NCBI RefSeq assembly: GCF_900111925.1
Contig: NZ_FOKA01000003.1
Location: 124,001 to 188,000 of the forward strand
Source of the DNA: Cellulomonas marina
GTDB taxonomy: Bacteria; Actinomycetota; Actinomycetes; Actinomycetales; Cellulomonadaceae
Direction: 5' to 3'
DNA length: 64,000 bases
Shown: one piece after another, positions 25,675-33,439 of the stretch
How the letters are laid out: each line of letters starts with the position of its first letter
How positions within the stretch are numbered: position 1 is the stretch's first letter
Notes under the pieces: model-generated
What the model saw: only the letters and a program-made list of their open reading frames with translations
Database searches by the model: none
What the model was told of the DNA's origin: nothing
Translations under genes and position numbers: made by a program

Positions 25675-26232
25675 TCAGCGAAGGCCGTGCACCCACAGGT
25701 CGCGCAGCAGGCTGATCTCCGCGCCGTGGTGGATCACCTCGCGGTGGACGTGCAGGACCAGCGCCGCCATCGACTGGTCCTCGAACCCCGGCTCACGGCA
25801 CGCGGCCCCGAGGTCCTCCGCACCCAGCGCAGCGACGCCGGCCACCCAGCGCGCGTAGGCGTCGTCGAGCGCCGCGAGCGCGTCCACCGCGTGCCCGTCG
25901 TACGGGTAGGTGCGCCCGGACACCGGCGGCCCGCCGAAGTACCGGGCGTTGCGGTCGGCCAGCACGGCCACGACCACGTGTCCCAGCCGCCAGGCGATCG
26001 TCGTCACCGGCGCGGGGTCGAGGTCCTCGCGCGCGTAGTCCAGCCGGAAGGGGCCGGTGCCGAGCGCCAGCGGCGCCGTCGACGTCCCCTCCGGCCGCAC
26101 GGACCAGCAGCCGGGCACGGGCTCCCACAGGTACTCCTCGTCCCCGAGCCCGTCGAGCCGCGGGCGCAGCTGGGCCTCCCAGTGCCACGTGAGCTGCTCG
26201 AGCAGCTCGGCGGTGCGGTCCCGTGCCGTCAT
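25675..26232 (-). CDS. DinB-superfamily protein
   Basis: 185 residues. Four-helix DinB/YfiT-type protein with the spaced metal-binding histidines of the group: WRLGHVVV and near the end VLHVHREVIHHGAEISLLRD. The opening ELLEQLTWHWEAQLRPRLDGL and EPVPGCWSVRP match the actinobacterial DinB-like group that includes mycothiol- or bacillithiol-dependent transferases. The substrate is not known. ATG has GGGGAGGG upstream. A 13-bp tandem repeat array lies just upstream of its start. Confidence 0.87.
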   Translation of the reverse strand: MTARDRTAELLEQLTWHWEAQLRPRLDGLGDEEYLWEPVPGCWSVRPEGTSTAPLALGTGPFRLDYAREDLDPAPVTTIAWRLGHVVVAVLADRNARYFGGPPVSGRTYPYDGHAVDALAALDDAYARWVAGVAALGAEDLGAACREPGFEDQSMAALVLHVHREVIHHGAEISLLRDLWVHGLR

Positions 26233-26554
26233 GCGCCCTCCCCCGTCCGCGGCGGCCTCGTCCGGCCACCGCGTCGTGCCACTGCGTCATGCCACCGCGT
26301 CCGGCCACCGCGTCCGGCCACCGCGTCCGGCCACCGCGTCCGGCCACCGCGTCCAGCCACCACGTCCGACGGTAGGGCCACGGCCCGCGATCACGACACC
26401 CCTGCTGGACCGCACCGGGAGCGCACGCCCGGGCACCGGTCGCCCCTCGCCGCCGTGGGACCAGGATGCAGCGGCGCGCGGCCGGTGACACGGTAGGCCC
26501 GGACGTCGGAGGGCCAGCAGCGAGCCCTCCGCACCGGCACGGGTGGAGAGCTGG
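26233..26554. other. 322-bp divergent intergenic region between DinB and GGDEF-EAL genes
   Basis: Holds the 13-bp repeat array (26265-26368) and about 185 bp of otherwise unmarked sequence. No convincing ORF or RNA gene is seen; the long minus-strand ORF running through it is a by-product of the repeats and GC content. Confidence 0.6.
26265..26368. repeat. Eight contiguous 13-bp repeats
   Basis: Consensus GCCACCGCGTCCG; four central units are identical, the outer ones vary at the last bases. The array starts 33 bp upstream of the DinB start codon. No spacers, so not CRISPR. Confidence 0.9.
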
Positions 26555-29191
26555 GTGACGACGGTGCCGCGGCCGGTCGCCGTGCAGGCGCTCGCGGCTC
26601 TGGCGTACCTGGTCGCCGGCGTGCTGGGCGGCCTGACGCGGCTGCCCTCCCCACCGGTCGCGTTCGTCTGGCCCGCGGCGGGGGTCGCGCTGCTGTGGTT
26701 CCTCCTCACGCCCGTGCGCCTGCGGTACCGCGTCGCGATGCCGGCGCTCCTCGTCCTCGCCTTCGTCGCCAACGTGCTCACCCACGCCCCGGTGCTCACG
26801 TCGGCGGCGTTCGCCCTGGCCAACGTGGCGCACGCGGTGGTGGGCGGCGCGGTCTTCGAACGGCTGGCGTGGCACACGCCCCGCTCGCTGCGTGACGGCC
26901 GCGGGCTGCTGGCGATCGGCGTCGCGAGCACGGCCGGCGCCCTCGCCGGGGCCCCGGTCCTCCTGGCCGTGCTGGGGCCGCAGGACCTGGCCGCCGCCTG
27001 GTCGATCGTCGTGCTGTGGGTGCCGCGCTTCACCGCCAGCACCGCCGTCGTGGTGGCGCTGGTCCTCGCCTGGCGAGCGGCGTCGGAGGACCGGGCGGCA
27101 GGACGGCGGGCGGCGGCACGCAGCCGCTCGGAGGTCGCGGTGGTGCTCCTCGGGGCGCTCGCCGTGGACGTGTGGCTGTACGCGCTGGGCCGGGGCGAGG
27201 CCTACGCCTTCCTCACGCTGCCGGTCACCGTCCTGGTGGCGTGGCGGCTCACCCCGGCCTGGACCTCCACCTACGGAGCGGCCGCCGCCGCCCTGGGCGT
27301 GGTGGCGACGCTGCTCGGGCAGGGCCCCTTCGCCGACGTCGAACCGGTCGCCGCGCGGACGGTCGTCGTGCAGGTGTTCATCGGTGTCACGGGACTCGTG
27401 GGGCTCGCGCTGAGCCTGGAGGTCCGGCAGCGCCGTCTCGCGCTCGAGTCGGCGCACCGCCGCGGCGACGCCCTCGAGCGCACGCGGCAGTCCGCGGTCG
27501 TCCCGAACGCCCTCGTCTCGCTCGAGGCGCGCTCCCGCGGGGTGGTGCGGTACGCCAACCCCGCCCTGCGGCGCTGGTGGGGGCAGGACGAGCCGCCGGA
27601 CGACGCACCGGGCGCCGCGCACGACGGCGCACCGGGCGACGAGCACGACGCCGCGCCGCGCGGCGGGCTCGTCGGGCGGGCGTGGCCCGACCTCCTCGAG
27701 CCCGCCGAACGCGGGCGGCTGGCCGCCGTCCTCGACGAGCTGGCCGCCGGGACCCGGGACGCGTGGGAGGGGCAGCTGGAGCACCGGACGGCATCCGGTG
27801 AGCGGCGCGCGTGCCTCGTGGTCGCCGGTGTGCTCCTGCACGAGGAGCAGGGGGACGGGCGGACGGAGCGCATGGCCAACCTGCAGCTGGTCGACGTCAC
27901 CGACCGCACGCAGCTCGAGGCCCGGCTGTCCCACCAGGCGCTGCACGACCAGCTCACGGGCCTGCCCAACCGCGTCCTGCTCGCGGAGCGCATCGCGCAG
28001 GCGCTGGCGGCCCCCGCCCGCGCGGACGCCACCGTCGCCGTGCTGTTCCTCGACCTCGACCACTTCAAGCGCGTCAACGACTCCCTCGGCCACGCCGCCG
28101 GCGACGTCGTGCTCCAGCAGGTGGCCGAGCGCCTCGTGGCCGCCGTCCGGCCCGGGGACACGGTCGCCCGGATCGGGGGCGACGAGTTCGTCGTCTGCTG
28201 CCCCGACGTCGCCGACCCGAAGGCCGGAGCGGCGCTGGCCGCCCGCATCGCACGGCACGTGTGCCGCCCGGTCACCGTCGAGGGCCGCGACATCCCGGTG
28301 GGCGCGAGCATCGGCCTCACGCTCGCCCGCCCGGGCACCGACGCCGGGGCGCTGCTGCGCGAGGCCGACACGGCGATGTACGAGGCCAAGGCCGACGGGC
28401 GCGGGCGGACCGCCGTCTTCGCCGACGTCCTCTTCGACCGGGCACGCCAGGACCTCCAGCTCGACGACGAGCTGCGCCGCGCCGTGGAGCGGCAGCAGTT
28501 CGTGCTGCACTTCCAGCCCATCGTCGAGATCGCGTCCACCCGGGTCACCGCCGTCGAGGCCCTGCTGCGGTGGCAGCACCCGGAGCGCGGGCTGCTGCTG
28601 CCGGGGCAGTGGCTGGCCGTCGCGGAGCAGTCCGGGGTCATGCCGGCGCTGGGGCGGTGGGCGCTCGTCGAGGCGTTCACCCAGTGGCCCCGCATCGCGC
28701 GGACCTTCGGCGCCGACGTCGACGTGCACGTGAACGTCAGCGCGGCGCAGCTCGGGGACGGCGGGTTCGCGACGGTGGTGACCGACGCCCTGACGGGCAC
28801 CGGCATGGACCCGGGCCGGGTCGTGCTGGAGCTGACCGAGACCCACCTGCTGACCATCGACCGGCCCCTGGTGGAGGACCTCGAGCGGCTGCGCGCCCTG
28901 GGCGTACGGCTCTCGGTCGACGACTTCGGCACCGGCTACTCGTCCCTGACGCAGCTCACGGCGCTGCCGGTCGACGAGGTGAAGATCGACCGCAGCTTCG
29001 TCGCCGCCATGCGCACCGACGCCCGTAGCCGGGCGGTCGTCGAGGGCGTGGTGGCGATGGCGCGGGCGATGTCGCTGGACCTCGTCGCGGAGGGCGTCGA
29101 GACCGACGAGGTCGCGGCCGTGCTCTCCGCCTCAGGCTGCCGCGTGGCGCAGGGCTACCTGTGGGGACGCCCCGCCGCCCTGGCCGCCTGA
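26555..29191 (+). CDS. Membrane-bound hybrid diguanylate cyclase/phosphodiesterase (GGDEF-EAL)
   Basis: 878 residues. N-terminal ~290 residues form about eight hydrophobic helices of MASE1 type (FVWPAAGVALLWFLL is typical). Then a PAS-like region with an acidic Ala/His/Gly-rich insert (~345-375), a GGDEF domain (LTGLPNR, IGGDEF at 541-545 intact) and an EAL domain (EAL at 668-670; DDFGTGYSSL, KIDRSFV). Makes and/or breaks c-di-GMP at the membrane; both active sites look complete, so net activity cannot be predicted. GTG at 26555 has GGAGAG 4 nt upstream; GTG at 26543 is an alternative. Its last 37 bp overlap putA in the opposite direction. Confidence 0.9.
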   Translation: MTTVPRPVAVQALAALAYLVAGVLGGLTRLPSPPVAFVWPAAGVALLWFLLTPVRLRYRVAMPALLVLAFVANVLTHAPVLTSAAFALANVAHAVVGGAVFERLAWHTPRSLRDGRGLLAIGVASTAGALAGAPVLLAVLGPQDLAAAWSIVVLWVPRFTASTAVVVALVLAWRAASEDRAAGRRAAARSRSEVAVVLLGALAVDVWLYALGRGEAYAFLTLPVTVLVAWRLTPAWTSTYGAAAAALGVVATLLGQGPFADVEPVAARTVVVQVFIGVTGLVGLALSLEVRQRRLALESAHRRGDALERTRQSAVVPNALVSLEARSRGVVRYANPALRRWWGQDEPPDDAPGAAHDGAPGDEHDAAPRGGLVGRAWPDLLEPAERGRLAAVLDELAAGTRDAWEGQLEHRTASGERRACLVVAGVLLHEEQGDGRTERMANLQLVDVTDRTQLEARLSHQALHDQLTGLPNRVLLAERIAQALAAPARADATVAVLFLDLDHFKRVNDSLGHAAGDVVLQQVAERLVAAVRPGDTVARIGGDEFVVCCPDVADPKAGAALAARIARHVCRPVTVEGRDIPVGASIGLTLARPGTDAGALLREADTAMYEAKADGRGRTAVFADVLFDRARQDLQLDDELRRAVERQQFVLHFQPIVEIASTRVTAVEALLRWQHPERGLLLPGQWLAVAEQSGVMPALGRWALVEAFTQWPRIARTFGADVDVHVNVSAAQLGDGGFATVVTDALTGTGMDPGRVVLELTETHLLTIDRPLVEDLERLRALGVRLSVDDFGTGYSSLTQLTALPVDEVKIDRSFVAAMRTDARSRAVVEGVVAMARAMSLDLVAEGVETDEVAAVLSASGCRVAQGYLWGRPAALAA

Positions 29192-32100
29192 GCCGACGAC
29201 CCCGCGACGGGCGGTGTCCCCACGTCCAGGCGGGCGTCGCGGGCGAGCGCGTCGGGCGTGCCGAACCGGTGCGCCGTGAGGCTCACCGCCTGCTCGAGGA
29301 CGAACGGGCGGGTCTCGACCCGGCCGGACTCGGTCACCGGGTCGGACCACACCGCCACGTCAGGGCGCCCGGCCGTCGCGTCGCGGAGCGCCGCCGCCGC
29401 CGCGGCCGTGCCCCCTTCCCTGGACCGGTCGCCGTCCGCGCCCGTGCCGGCTTCCCAGTGCCCGACGAGGCGCACCCGCAGCGGCCAGGCCGCACCCGTC
29501 GGCGCGACCCGCCGCCGGGCCAGCCGGGCCGCCCACGCGGCGTCGTCCTCCACCCGCACGTCCCCGGCCGCGGCCAGCGCGGTCGCCAGGTCGAGCCCGG
29601 GGTCGTCGGCGAGGGACACGGCCACGTCCGCCCCGACCGCGAGCGCCGCGGCGACCACGCGCACCACGTCCACGACCGGCGCCCCGGCGACCGCGCGCAC
29701 CTCGACGGGGCCGCCGCGGCCCGCGACGACCGGCAGGTGCCGCAGCACGTCCCGCTCGCACGCCAACCCGGCCAGGTCGGTGGCGGCCAGGTGCGTCGCC
29801 AGGGCGTCGGCGTCGGAGCCGGTCGCGCGGGCCAGGCGCGCGCGGGCGGCCTCGTCGAGCAGGCCGGGCACGGCGTCGGCCGCGTCGACGAGCGCCCGTA
29901 CGGCCGGGTCGGTCACCGGCCGGCCGCGCGTCGCGGGCGCGTCCGCCCAGCCCACGAGCGGCAGCAGGTGGTCCGGCCCGCCGACCTTCGCGCCCGGACC
30001 CACGGCCGACCGCTTCCAGCCGCCGAACGGCTGCCGACGGACGATCGCGCCCGTGGTGCCGCGGTTGACGTAGAGGTTCCCCGCCTCGACGCCGTCGAGC
30101 CAGCGCGCCAGGTCGTCCGCGTCCCGGGTCTGCAGCCCGGCGGTGAGGCCGAGGTCGACGTCGTCCACCACCTCCAGCGCCTCCTCCAGCGTCGCGACCG
30201 TCATGACGCCGAGCACCGGACCGAAGTACTCCGTGCGGTGGAAGGCCGACCCGCGCCGCACGCCGACCCGCACCCCCGGCGACCAGAGGCGCCCCTCCGC
30301 GTCCAGCCGCTCCGGCCGCAGCGCCCACCGCTCGCCGTCGCCGAGGTCCGTGAGCCCCGCGAGCAGCTTGCCCCCGGCCGGCTCGACGAGCGGGCCCATC
30401 CGCGTGCGCGGGTCCCACACCTCGCCGACCGGCAGCGACGCCACCGCGTCGAGGAGCTGGTCCCGGAACCGCCGGGACCGCCCGACCGACCCGACGAGCA
30501 CGACGAGCGACGCCGCCGAGCACTTCTGCCCCGCGTGCCCGAAGGCGCTGGCGACCACGTCCCGCGCGGCGGCGTCCAGGTCCGCGCTCGGCGCGACCAC
30601 CACGGCGTTCTTGCCGCTCGTCTCCGCCAGCAGCGGCAGGTCCGGCCGCAGGCGGCGGAAGAGCTCGGCGGTCTCGTAGGACCCCGTGAGCAGCACGCGG
30701 TCCACGGCGGGGTGGGCGACGAGGGCCGGCCCCAGCGGCTCGTCGTCGACGACCACCAGCCGCAGCACCGACTCCGGCACCCCCGCGGCCCACAGCGCCT
30801 CCGCGACGACCGCCGCGCAGCGCCGGGCCGGCGGCGCGGGCTTGAGCACCACCGCGCTGCCGGCCGCGAGCGCGGCGAGCACCCCGCCGGCCGGGATCGC
30901 GACCGGGAAGTTCCACGGCGGCACGACGAGGGTCAGCGGGACGGGCACCGGGCGGGCGCCGTCGACGGCCTCGAGGTCGAGCGCGAGCTCCGCCGTGTGG
31001 TGCGCGAAGTCCACTGCTTCCGACACCTCGGGGTCGCCCTGGTCGACGGTCTTGCCGGCCTCGGCGGCCATGACCTCCAGCAGGGCAGCCCGCCGCTCCT
31101 CCAGCGCGTGCCCGGCGCGGTGCAGCACCGCCGCGCGCTCGCCCGCGGGTCGCGCGCCCCAGGCGCGTCCGGCCGCGGCCGTCGCGCGGAGCAGCGCGTC
31201 GAGCGCGTCCTCGTCGTCCACGCGCGCCGCCGCCACCTCCGCGACGCCGAGCACCGAGCCGGCCGCGCGCGCGAGGATCCCGTCGACCCACGCGCGGTTC
31301 TCCGCGACGGCCGGGTCCGTGGCCGGGGTGCTCACCCAGCGGGCGCGCCGGCCGCCCGTCCCCGGCCGTCCGACGGCCGCGTACCGGTCCGCGGTGCGGT
31401 GCGGCGCCGGCACCTCCGGCGTCAGGGCCTCCACCGAGGCGACGTACCGGTCGCGCTCGCGCCGCAGGAGGTCCTCGTCGTCGTGCAGGGAGAACACGGC
31501 GGACATGAAGTTGTCCGACGAGGCGCCCTCCTCCAGCCGTCGGACGAGGTAGGCGATCGCCACGTCGAGCTCCGCCGGTGCGACGACGGGCGTGTACAGC
31601 AGCAGCTCCCCGACCTCGCGTCGGACGGCCGCGGCCTGCCCCGGCGCCATGCCGAGCAGCATCTCGACGTCCATCGCGTCGCGGACGCCGCGCCGTCCCG
31701 CCAGCAGCCAGGCGTGCGCGACGTCGAAGAGGTTGTGCCCCGCCACGCCCACCCGGACGGCGTCGGTGTGCGCCGGCCGCAGCGCCAGGTCCAGCACGCG
31801 CTTGTACTGCGTGTCCGTCGCGACCTTGCTGCCCCAGGTGGCGAGCGGCCACCCGTGCAGCTCCGCCTCGACGCGCTCCATCGGCAGGTTCGCGCCCTTG
31901 ACCACCCGCACCTTGACGGGCGCCCCGGCCCGGGCCCGACGGGCGGCCGCCCACGCCTGCACCCGCGCGAGCGCCGCGACCGCGTCCGGCAGGTAGGCCT
32001 GCAGCACGACCCCGGCCTCCAGGTGCAGCAGCTCCGGCCGGTCGAGCAGGCGCTCGAACACCGCGAGCGTCACGTCGAGGTCGCGGTACTCCTCCATGTC

Positions 32101-32820
32101 GAGGTTGACGAACGTCGGCGGATCGGTGGCGGCGGCGGTCGCGTAGAGCGGGGCCAGCCGCTCGACGACGTCCTCGACCGCGGCCTCGAAGGCCCAAGGC
32201 GCGTGCGGCTCCACCGCCGCGGACACCTTGACCGACACGTAGGTGACGTCCGGCCGCTCGACGAGGCGCCGCAGCCCCGCCAGCCGCCGGTCCGCCTCGC
32301 GCCGGCCGAGGACCGCCTCCCCGAGCAGGTTGACGTTGAGCCGCGTCCCCGGCTCGGACCGCAGCGCCGCGATCGCCCGCCCCAGCCGGGCATCGGTCGC
32401 GTCGACCACGAGGTGCCCGACCATCGAGCGCAGCACCCGCCGCGCCACCGGCACGACCGCCCAGGGCAGCACCGGCGCGAGAACCCCGCCGAGCCGCACC
32501 GCCGCCCGCAGGTGCGCGGGCAGGAACCGCGGCACCCCCGGCGCCAGCCGCGCCAACGCCCGTGCCGCCACGCCGAGGTCCTCCGGCCGCACGACGTCGT
32601 CGACGAACCCGACGGCGAAGGCGAGCCCGTCCGGGTCGGTCAGCAGCCCGGCCAGCCGCGCCGCCGCCGGGTCCGCGGGATGCGCCGACGCCTCGTCGAG
32701 CCACCGCCGGACCAGCGCCTCGACCTCCGGCACGAGCGCGAGGTGCTCGTCCCGGTCGAGTCCCGTGCCGGGGACCGGGACCGGCGAGGGCGGCGCGGGC
32801 AGGGGCAGCAGGTCGGTCAT
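29155..32820 (-). CDS. putA: Bifunctional proline dehydrogenase / L-glutamate-gamma-semialdehyde dehydrogenase (PutA)
   Basis: 1221 residues. Oxidises proline to P5C (FAD-dependent, residues ~70-470: VSVKVSAAVEPHAPW, LDMEEYRDLDVTL, VRVVKGANLPMERVEAELHGW) and then P5C to glutamate (NAD-dependent, ~500-1010: PWNFPVAIPAGG, LAETSGKNAVVV with the catalytic Glu, GHAGQKCSAASLVV with the nucleophile Cys, PFGGWKRSAVGPG). About 200 further residues form a C-terminal part with weak aldehyde-dehydrogenase-like character. No DNA-binding N-terminus, so it is not the autorepressor type. ATG with GGAGGACCC. Stands alone; no proline permease or regulator next to it. Confidence 0.95.
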   Translation of the reverse strand: MTDLLPLPAPPSPVPVPGTGLDRDEHLALVPEVEALVRRWLDEASAHPADPAAARLAGLLTDPDGLAFAVGFVDDVVRPEDLGVAARALARLAPGVPRFLPAHLRAAVRLGGVLAPVLPWAVVPVARRVLRSMVGHLVVDATDARLGRAIAALRSEPGTRLNVNLLGEAVLGRREADRRLAGLRRLVERPDVTYVSVKVSAAVEPHAPWAFEAAVEDVVERLAPLYATAAATDPPTFVNLDMEEYRDLDVTLAVFERLLDRPELLHLEAGVVLQAYLPDAVAALARVQAWAAARRARAGAPVKVRVVKGANLPMERVEAELHGWPLATWGSKVATDTQYKRVLDLALRPAHTDAVRVGVAGHNLFDVAHAWLLAGRRGVRDAMDVEMLLGMAPGQAAAVRREVGELLLYTPVVAPAELDVAIAYLVRRLEEGASSDNFMSAVFSLHDDEDLLRRERDRYVASVEALTPEVPAPHRTADRYAAVGRPGTGGRRARWVSTPATDPAVAENRAWVDGILARAAGSVLGVAEVAAARVDDEDALDALLRATAAAGRAWGARPAGERAAVLHRAGHALEERRAALLEVMAAEAGKTVDQGDPEVSEAVDFAHHTAELALDLEAVDGARPVPVPLTLVVPPWNFPVAIPAGGVLAALAAGSAVVLKPAPPARRCAAVVAEALWAAGVPESVLRLVVVDDEPLGPALVAHPAVDRVLLTGSYETAELFRRLRPDLPLLAETSGKNAVVVAPSADLDAAARDVVASAFGHAGQKCSAASLVVLVGSVGRSRRFRDQLLDAVASLPVGEVWDPRTRMGPLVEPAGGKLLAGLTDLGDGERWALRPERLDAEGRLWSPGVRVGVRRGSAFHRTEYFGPVLGVMTVATLEEALEVVDDVDLGLTAGLQTRDADDLARWLDGVEAGNLYVNRGTTGAIVRRQPFGGWKRSAVGPGAKVGGPDHLLPLVGWADAPATRGRPVTDPAVRALVDAADAVPGLLDEAARARLARATGSDADALATHLAATDLAGLACERDVLRHLPVVAGRGGPVEVRAVAGAPVVDVVRVVAAALAVGADVAVSLADDPGLDLATALAAAGDVRVEDDAAWAARLARRRVAPTGAAWPLRVRLVGHWEAGTGADGDRSREGGTAAAAAALRDATAGRPDVAVWSDPVTESGRVETRPFVLEQAVSLTAHRFGTPDALARDARLDVGTPPVAGSSAQAARAAGRPHR

Positions 32821-32920
32821 GGGTCCTCCGGTCCCGCGCCGCGACCCCCGCGGCGCGTCCCGCCAGTCTGCGGCGGACGCCTCGGCGGCACCAGCGGCAC
32901 CGGTCGCCCGGAGGCGGCTC

Positions 32921-32950
32921 TCGACCTGGTCCGACTTAGTCCACTACGGT
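32921..32950 (+). promoter_or_regulatory. Promoter of the toxin-antitoxin pair, leaderless
   Basis: TCGACC (32921-32926) and TACGGT (32945-32950) are 18 bp apart; TACGGT ends 6 nt before the ATG at 32957, predicting a transcript that starts at the start codon. Confidence 0.5.
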
Positions 32951-32956
32951 CGGGGC

Positions 32957-33067
32957 ATGCAGCCCGGGTCGTGGCGCGGACGGGTGATCATCGCCGACGA
33001 CTTCGACGAGACGCCGGCTGAGCTCGTCGCGGCGTTCGAGGAGGGCACGGAGGACGGGCACCCGTGA
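32957..33067 (+). CDS. Minimal antitoxin-like protein, 36 aa
   Basis: 36 residues with the core GRVIIADDFDETPAELVAAFE, which matches the C-terminal, toxin-binding tail of Phd/YefM-type antitoxins of VapC/PIN toxins (typically R-I-x-I-A-D-D-F-D). The normal ~50-residue N-terminal DNA-binding domain is missing: only 136 bp separate this ATG from putA and no frame there encodes it. The ATG is supported by a TACGGT -10 element 6 nt upstream. It overlaps the PIN gene by GTGA. Expected to neutralise the toxin without classical operator binding; a decayed antitoxin is the alternative. Confidence 0.68.
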   Translation: MQPGSWRGRVIIADDFDETPAELVAAFEEGTEDGHP

Positions 33068-33435
33068 GCCTCCTGCTCGACACGCACGTCCTGCTCTGGT
33101 GGTTGCCCGACGACGCGCGGCTGCCATCGGGGATGCGCACCCGCATCGCCGACCCCGTGGCCGAGGTCCTCGTGTCCGCCGTGTCGGCATGGGAGATCTC
33201 GATGGAGGCGGCGCTCGGCAGGCTCGAGGTCCCCGACGGGCTCGCGCAGCAGCTCGAGGAGCAGGGCTTCACCCCGCTCACGATCTCGGTCGAGGACGGG
33301 TTGGCAGCGGGTGCGCTCCCGCGCCACCACGACGACCCGTTCGACCGGATGCTCATCGCGCAGGCCGCACGGCGGGATCTCCTCCTCCTCACCGTCGACG
33401 CACGCTTCCGCGCCTACGACGTCCGGCTGCTCTGA
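33064..33435 (+). CDS. VapC-type PIN-domain ribonuclease toxin
   Basis: 123 residues, usual PIN length. Acidic metal-binding residues are in place: LLLDTHVLLWWL (Asp), SAVSAWEISMEAALGRL (Glu), HHDDPFDRMLIAQA (Asp) and TVDARFRAYDV (Asp). Family members cut tRNA or rRNA and are held in check by the antitoxin encoded just before. GTG start overlaps the antitoxin stop codon (GTGA), so translation is coupled. It converges on the GH13 gene with only 4 bp between the stops. Confidence 0.92.
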   Translation: MSLLLDTHVLLWWLPDDARLPSGMRTRIADPVAEVLVSAVSAWEISMEAALGRLEVPDGLAQQLEEQGFTPLTISVEDGLAAGALPRHHDDPFDRMLIAQAARRDLLLLTVDARFRAYDVRLL

Positions 33436-33439
33436 GGCC

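Noticed and set aside
26265..26368. CRISPR-like array
   Set aside because: Units are 13 bp and contiguous, with no spacers and no cas genes.
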